This document shows positions 59,190-64,000 of a stretch of DNA of 64,000 nucleotides, piece by piece. The stretch's first letter is position 1, and every line of letters starts with the position of its first letter. The stretch comes from Alcanivorax sp. GTDB taxonomy: Bacteria > Pseudomonadota > Gammaproteobacteria > Pseudomonadales > Alcanivoracaceae. Where the stretch lies: positions 2,421,933-2,485,932 of the forward strand of contig NZ_CP080267.1 of assembly GCF_019431375.1 (NCBI RefSeq), given 5' to 3'. Made by a program: the position numbers and the translations under genes. A model generated the notes under the pieces. It searched no databases. It worked only from the letters and a program-made list of their open reading frames with translations, and was not told the origin of the DNA.

Positions 59190-59282
59190 ATGAGTAAATC
59201 ACGCACTGGGGCGGGCTGGCCCAGCAAAACCGGTGAAAAGTCAGGGGACCGCAGAGACAACAACCCTCCGAAACGCAAATAG
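59190..59282 (+). CDS. Possible 30-residue peptide ORF
   Basis: ATG at 59190 with AGAGGTAATT just before it, 30 codons, and TAG at 59280-59282. The peptide is basic and polar: MSKSRTGAG at the start, WPSKTG in the middle and NNPPKRK at the end. The Trp-Pro-Ser and Asn-Asn-Pro-Pro motifs look non-random. It may be a genuine small protein of the island; no family is certain to me. Confidence 0.45.
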   Translation: MSKSRTGAGWPSKTGEKSGDRRDNNPPKRK

Positions 59283-59315
59283 CAGCTCCGGGCAGTGCCA
59301 GAATGGCTCTGCCCG

Positions 59316-59513
59316 TTAATCCATTCGTTTATAACGCCCATAAGCTCTAACAATGACTTCCTCGTAATCATCTACAGAATGAATAACCGCATACTCAACA
59401 TGCCTCCGGAGTAAGCGGTCAAGGGCCCGTTGCGCAGCGTTCAATAATCTGGACACCCCATTTAAGCCTACTACGCGGGATTCTTCGATCCAGCAGATCT
59501 GACATGACATCAA
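59316..59513 (-). pseudogene. Frame-shifted tail of the upstream island protein, or a small separate ORF
   Basis: A 65-residue frame that overlaps the 3' end of the gene at 59419-60459. The part after residue 20 (LLNAAQRALDRLLRRHVEYA) looks like real protein, while the first part is the shadow of the other frame. The ORF joins the upstream frame if one base of the C-run at 59456-59459 is left out, giving KWVSRLLNAAQR. So this is probably the true C-terminus. Confidence 0.5.
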
Positions 59514-60459
59514 AGTAAGGGTAGGAGATCCCTTTTCGCCACTTTTTTAACAGGTCTTTCTGGGTATCACGAAGTGACTCACGATCCCGGCCATGATCTT
59601 CATCGGAAACAGGTATCGACCTAGAAAAAGACTCATTTCGGCAGGATTCCCCAGTAAATCGACTTGAAAGAAGATCCAAAAAGGCACTGTAGGGGCCATG
59701 GAGTGGATCGCAGATAGACGTTGGCAATATTGGTTTAATCAGACCATCAGACTCAAGAAAGGGAAATCGCGCGTAAAGACCAGGCTCAACTCTCTCCCAT
59801 TGCTCAAATATCCCTTTCTCTATTGCAGCCAGTGCTTTCAGTATGAAATCAAGCTCCAGGCATAGCCGAAAATCAAGAAAATCAGCGCGTTCCATCTCAC
59901 CGGGGGCAACTAACGACTGAAAATCACCGAAATGACGTGATAGCGCCTCCAGCCATCGGAGCGGGAATTCAACATACTGGCACAAAACCGAAAGCGGATT
60001 ATCAACTGACAGCTCCCTGATTCCATCCGGGCAAAGCTCATGCTGAAACTCCTCTTCACTCAATATTCTATCCCTGATGAATTGGAGACAAGGCGCAACC
60101 TCCTGACCCAGAACATCGATATCAGGCAAACCCTGAAGAAAGCTCTTCCACTTGTGGCGCTGAAAGACGCTCCCATACAGCTCCACATATTCATCAACGG
60201 CATCTTCAGAAACAGACAGCTCTGGCATATATGCCTGAAGGTAGCGCTGCAATTTGTCTTGTGACCGCACCCCCTCGCCCTTGAGGATCGACGAGACGGT
60301 ATTGTCGGAGGGACGACGCGATCTGTCCCAGCCATACTCTTTCTCAGCATATCGAAGGATGCCAGTTAACGATGACGGGAAATCAAAGAGCTCAAAAATG
60401 GCATCAGCTGGGGGCAGCACAGCTGAGAACATCCAGCGCTTATTGTTTCCCAATATCAC
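59419..60459 (-). CDS. Island protein with HTH-like N-terminus, unknown function
   Basis: The 346-residue protein begins with GTG at 60459, preceded by GAGGTGATT, and has an HTH-like part near residues 30-60 (SSLTGILRYAEKEYGW ... SDNTVSSILKGEGVRSQ by region) followed by a helical domain without obvious catalytic motifs. It lies 119 bases downstream of the helicase gene on the same strand. I do not recognise the family. A one-base frameshift near 59457 may have cut off its last 50 residues. A regulatory or sensor protein of the same operon is a reasonable guess. Confidence 0.65.
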   Translation of the reverse strand: MILGNNKRWMFSAVLPPADAIFELFDFPSSLTGILRYAEKEYGWDRSRRPSDNTVSSILKGEGVRSQDKLQRYLQAYMPELSVSEDAVDEYVELYGSVFQRHKWKSFLQGLPDIDVLGQEVAPCLQFIRDRILSEEEFQHELCPDGIRELSVDNPLSVLCQYVEFPLRWLEALSRHFGDFQSLVAPGEMERADFLDFRLCLELDFILKALAAIEKGIFEQWERVEPGLYARFPFLESDGLIKPILPTSICDPLHGPYSAFLDLLSSRFTGESCRNESFSRSIPVSDEDHGRDRESLRDTQKDLLKKWRKGISYPYFDVMSDLLDRRIPRSRLKWGVQIIERCATGP

Positions 60460-60578
60460 CCAATCACCTCAACACACATCTTTGAATAGTCATTCAGCTT
60501 CTGCTCCCAGGCACAGCCACCCCCCTGCTGTAACACAGAACACCCGACATCGCGTACTGCCAGGTAAGCGAGCCACAA

Positions 60579-63500
60579 CTATTGCAAGCCTGAAACCACA
60601 TATTCAAACCACAACTCCATCAACCTAGTCTCTTCGTCCTGCAGATCACCGGCAGGGTAATTCAGGCCGACGTCAATACCCTCCTCATACTGGGAGAATC
60701 GCACCATAGGGAAATGCTGGTTCAGAACAAGCCCGGCCATCAAACTGTCTGCGGGGATATCTGTTAAATCCAGCCTGTTACGCACAAGGGTTAGAGCGTC
60801 TGCCTCCAAGCCCACTGAAAGGCCCACAGTTTGGCCATTTTCATGCCATTCCAGTCTCTTACCGCTGCCAACCTTGCTATGCCCCCCATCCCGGAAGCCG
60901 CTTGCCATAAAATGACCAGTGGAAGAAGCCTCGCCTGGCTCAAGATCCTGAGCCCCGTCATGAATAAACAGCTCGAGTTCATCGGAAAAGGCCTTCAATT
61001 GGTCGAACGCCATCTGCACCTCATGTAGAGACAGGTGCTGAAGGGTACCTTCCTTTACAAAAAGCGGCAGATCGATGCGTGCGGCAAGATACAGATAGCT
61101 ATTGTCAGATTTCTCATCCAGCGTCAGTTTCGGTAACGCATACTGCTCGTTCAGGGCTGCAATCTTTTCCTCCAGCTTTCCAAAACGACCGTCTGAATGA
61201 TTGAGAAATCTCGCCATCCCCGGCTTGTTCGCAATGGGGGAAACCAGGCTAACCAGGTAAGCCGTATCTGGGATCAATGCGGACAGTTCCGATGAGAACT
61301 CCAGATTGACAAAAATGGGTTGATGCCGATGGACACCGTCCCGAGCAATCTTGGGGTCAACCAGGTAGAGCGTATGGCGGGTATCCCCAGCTTCATCAAT
61401 CACCTGAAAGAAATCCGTGTCAGGATTAACGACCCTCTTAACCAGGCGCTCAAGCCAGTTGAAGATTTGGTCATTATCATGAACAGCATAAGGCCGATAG
61501 GTGACAGCACAGGAATCACTGAATTTAGCGGGATATGGATCATTGACTGGCGCATCATCCCGATTTTTCGGGGTGCGTAAAAACTGCTTCCAGTTTTCCA
61601 CAGAAGAATAATGAACTCTCTTGTCAAATCCGACCTGTAGACAATCATCCATTTGCTCTTCAACCCGATGTTTTCGCTCGATAAATGATCCGACCTGGTC
61701 TTCATCGATGGATCTCTGCAAATACGGATAGTAAATCTGCAGGTCCCTATTTGTCGCTGACTTCAATCTCTGATTGACGCACCCAAACAAACGATCCAGT
61801 CGCCCTACTCGCTGCTCGTTGTCGCCAGGTGAACCTGCCAATCCGTAGTGATGTACCTGATAGCACTGGATATGGAGATTAACCCCCTCCTGCAACACCG
61901 ACGTAGACACCAGTACATTTGGATAAAACGGCGTGTTAAACCCGAGGATCAACCTTTGTCGACCCTCACTGTTTTCGCCGCTCGCGTACCAGGCCGGGCT
62001 GGTAAGCCGTTTCAGACTTGTCCAATCCCGCTGCCACTCGCGCAGCCCATGGTCAACGATTTTCCCACATAACGTTTCAAAGGTGCTCAGCGCAGACTCG
62101 AAATACTTCAACAACAGTGACCCCGGCAGTTTCGGGGTCACCCATTTCACAAAATGTCGGTATGCACGCTGGACGTCCCTCTCCTTTCGTCCCATTTTCT
62201 GAAGCCTGAATTGAACAAACCAGCAATAGAGCTCAACGATCACAGGACTGGCGTACAACATCCCGGCCTTGATGTAGTTGGCGAAGTTTTCGGCCACTTC
62301 CCTGTCATTTTTCGCCCAGGACTCCAGTTTGCTTCGGCTCTCGGCGTTCAATAGTGGATAAACCAATGCCCATACGGTCTTTAGCTCATTCTCATACTGG
62401 GCCGAAGGCGGCTCCCGTGAACCTAGCGCGGATTTCAGGGCGACAGACGATCCCCAGGCTGAAATACGGGTGAACATCGCCGCGTTACCGTAATCAGCCC
62501 TGCGGCTACCATCCTGTAGGTAGAAGGCGTGATAACCCGCATCCAGATAGTCACTGGAGGGCTCCAGGAATAACGAAAAAAGGCTCTCGGGCTTGACGAA
62601 TCTCAAGCGCACATTCGCGCAATCCGTCTGCCCACCCAGCTCTTTCTTGACGACAAACAACTCGGCAATGCGGGAGGACAGATAATCGTTGTCATCCGTC
62701 ACTTCGCTACCGCCTTCGTCTTCCAGATAGGCTTCCTCTAACTCGATGTCCTGGTCCAAGCCACTCAACAAGGATTTAAATCCTTCTCTGGACCATTGCT
62801 GTCGCCCCCATGTCTGGACTCGCTCGTCGTTCCACTCAAGCCCCCAGGCCTGAACGATCTGGCTGGCAAGAAGGCGGTCGTATCCAGCATTGACCCTTTG
62901 CGTCAGCTCCCTCACTGACGGAATACGGCGCACAAAGATCAGGTGCTTGTCATCTGTCAGGCATTTCTTGTCTTCGTAGAAGGTAACAGGGAGACATTGG
63001 CCAACGATTTCCCCATATTTGGGGTGATCCGGGAAGTCGTTAAGCGTATCGAAGTAATCCTGAGTCAGCCTTTTCAGAAGTTCGGTGTCCTTCGCCTTTG
63101 AGAAGTCCTCCTTGTAGGCGTCCTCAATGTCACCCTCACTCCCATCACTTTTGCCCACATCCCCCTCGGGTCTGCGCCCCATGGACTCGAACCCTTCAAG
63201 GTACCCGTACATGAGGGACCGGCCTTCTTTCTGCTTCTTGAGATCTGAAACCAGGCGTTTCTGGTACAGCGCAAAGAACATTTCCCCATTGGGTCGCCCT
63301 TCAAAGTCGGACGCCAACGGCTTTTCATGACGGTAATGAAGCTTGCTATGGAGCCCTCCAGCCCCCTCCATCAGACGCAAGCGTCGCAGCGCATAACGTT
63401 GTAACAAGGCCCTGGCCAACTCCGGCTCGTTCATCTTTCCATGTGGATCAACGTCCTGAAGATCGACAAAATACGAAAGGATGCCCTGCACATTGCTCAA

Positions 63501-64000
63501 GCGGGTATGACTCGGCGTCGCGGTCAACAGTAGATTGTGATTGCCCAGCCGATCACCTTCTTCACCAAACAACGCTTTTGCCGCGGCCACACGCTGCGAT
63601 CCTCCGTCGAGGTTGCGCAGATAATGGGCCTCATCAACGATCACCAGGTCAAAGCCGTCATCTCCCAGCACTGTTTTGAGCCGTCGACGGATCTTTTTCG
63701 CTGCCCGCCTGGCCTTAGCCGGAAGATCCCCTTCTCTCTTATCTTCGCCCTTAACAAGACCGCTGAGCGACGTAATCGTTGTCAGAAAAAGGTGGCCTGC
63801 CCCTTGCTCAACGTTTTCAACCAGTTCATCCAGCTTGAAACACATACGCACAGAAGGAATGGGCCCGCCATCCACAAAATTCCTTACACAGTGATCGGTC
63901 TCGCGATAATGGCGATGAACAAAGGTCTCAAACTCTCGCCGCCAGTGACGACAGATTTCGCGGTTCGGTGCCATCACCAGGACTTTGCTACCCGGCTTCA
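60579..64000 (-). CDS. Very large SF2/SNF2-type helicase, 5' end outside the window
   Basis: At least 1139 residues are read, to the right edge. Visible motifs are Ia at KVLVMAPNREICRHW, II at VIVDEAHYLRN (DEAH), III at LLTATPSH, V at STSVLQEGVNLHIQCYQ and VI at EQRVGRLDRLFG, so two RecA-like lobes are present, with a long insert (about 200-600) between them. A C-terminal region of about 400 residues after the helicase core has no motif that I know. Such helicases are core parts of phage-defence systems (for example DISARM- or Zorya-type), but this one fits none by eye. It lies in the yicC island, in more AT-rich DNA than the core genome. Confidence 0.8.
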   Translation of the reverse strand, partial: KPGSKVLVMAPNREICRHWRREFETFVHRHYRETDHCVRNFVDGGPIPSVRMCFKLDELVENVEQGAGHLFLTTITSLSGLVKGEDKREGDLPAKARRAAKKIRRRLKTVLGDDGFDLVIVDEAHYLRNLDGGSQRVAAAKALFGEEGDRLGNHNLLLTATPSHTRLSNVQGILSYFVDLQDVDPHGKMNEPELARALLQRYALRRLRLMEGAGGLHSKLHYRHEKPLASDFEGRPNGEMFFALYQKRLVSDLKKQKEGRSLMYGYLEGFESMGRRPEGDVGKSDGSEGDIEDAYKEDFSKAKDTELLKRLTQDYFDTLNDFPDHPKYGEIVGQCLPVTFYEDKKCLTDDKHLIFVRRIPSVRELTQRVNAGYDRLLASQIVQAWGLEWNDERVQTWGRQQWSREGFKSLLSGLDQDIELEEAYLEDEGGSEVTDDNDYLSSRIAELFVVKKELGGQTDCANVRLRFVKPESLFSLFLEPSSDYLDAGYHAFYLQDGSRRADYGNAAMFTRISAWGSSVALKSALGSREPPSAQYENELKTVWALVYPLLNAESRSKLESWAKNDREVAENFANYIKAGMLYASPVIVELYCWFVQFRLQKMGRKERDVQRAYRHFVKWVTPKLPGSLLLKYFESALSTFETLCGKIVDHGLREWQRDWTSLKRLTSPAWYASGENSEGRQRLILGFNTPFYPNVLVSTSVLQEGVNLHIQCYQVHHYGLAGSPGDNEQRVGRLDRLFGCVNQRLKSATNRDLQIYYPYLQRSIDEDQVGSFIERKHRVEEQMDDCLQVGFDKRVHYSSVENWKQFLRTPKNRDDAPVNDPYPAKFSDSCAVTYRPYAVHDNDQIFNWLERLVKRVVNPDTDFFQVIDEAGDTRHTLYLVDPKIARDGVHRHQPIFVNLEFSSELSALIPDTAYLVSLVSPIANKPGMARFLNHSDGRFGKLEEKIAALNEQYALPKLTLDEKSDNSYLYLAARIDLPLFVKEGTLQHLSLHEVQMAFDQLKAFSDELELFIHDGAQDLEPGEASSTGHFMASGFRDGGHSKVGSGKRLEWHENGQTVGLSVGLEADALTLVRNRLDLTDIPADSLMAGLVLNQHFPMVRFSQYEEGIDVGLNYPAGDLQDEETRLMELWFEYVVSGLQ

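Noticed and set aside
1..64000. CRISPR arrays, tRNA or rRNA genes
   Set aside because: No regular spacer-repeat pattern was seen, and no tRNA-like cloverleaf with a TTCGAAT-type loop or rRNA stretch was recognised by eye.

Overview
The window reads as a chromosomal segment of a GC-rich marine-type gammaproteobacterium, most like Alcanivorax or a close relative. The basis is gene content and order (ftsY-ftsE-ftsX-rpoH, thiS-thiG-trmB, metX-metW, rpmB-rpmG, radC / coaBC-dut-algC-argB-slmA, pyrE-rph-yicC), many AraC/TetR, crotonase and monooxygenase genes, and a stand-alone delta-9 desaturase. Taxonomy is inferred from this, not from any search. No rRNA, tRNA or CRISPR array was recognised.

Layout. 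1-5.5 kb: lipid/ketone-type metabolism (BASS transporter, flavin monooxygenase, two AraC regulators, a crotonase, a DUF962 membrane protein). 5.6-12.6 kb: CBS protein, a translationally coupled pair of membrane ATPase and MscS-like channel, a ferritin-like PF10118 protein, and a GGDEF/methanogen-output-domain pair. 12.8-16.3 kb: a catalytic and a non-catalytic M16 peptidase followed by rsmD. 16.5-23 kb: ftsYEX, rpoH with a perfect CIRCE operator, DUF423, thiSG, trmB. 23-33 kb: MFS transporter, metXW, rdgB, a frameshifted outer-membrane protein gene, yaiI-like gene, hemW, TetR, small envelope proteins, mutM. 33-36.7 kb: hydantoinase A-like gene and acyl-CoA delta-9 desaturase. 36.9-46.5 kb: an 11-gene tad/flp pilus locus on the minus strand (flp, tadE-like, rcpC, rcpA, tadZ, tadA, tadB, tadC, TPR lipoprotein, DUF3613, tadG-like). 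47-57.6 kb: ribosomal proteins, radC, coaBC, dut, algC, argB, slmA, pyrE, rph, yicC. 57.6-64 kb: a genomic island that begins exactly after the yicC stop, with a tyrosine integrase, a 30-residue ORF, a helix-turn-helix-like protein with a probable frameshift, and a very large SF2/SNF2-type helicase cut by the right edge. That helicase operon is the best candidate for an unassigned defence system; its other genes lie outside the window.

A second theme is intergenic repeat architecture. At least nine intergenic spaces are built as a left array of short words, a core with a hairpin or promoter-like box, and an inverted right array. Three word families are visible (AGTGAACAG/AGTTAAC-type, GCTTGAAGC/GCTACAAGC-type, and CACGCAACACGC-type). 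One copy sits in frame inside a lipoprotein signal region (M16 gene), and others supply the stop codons of flanking genes.
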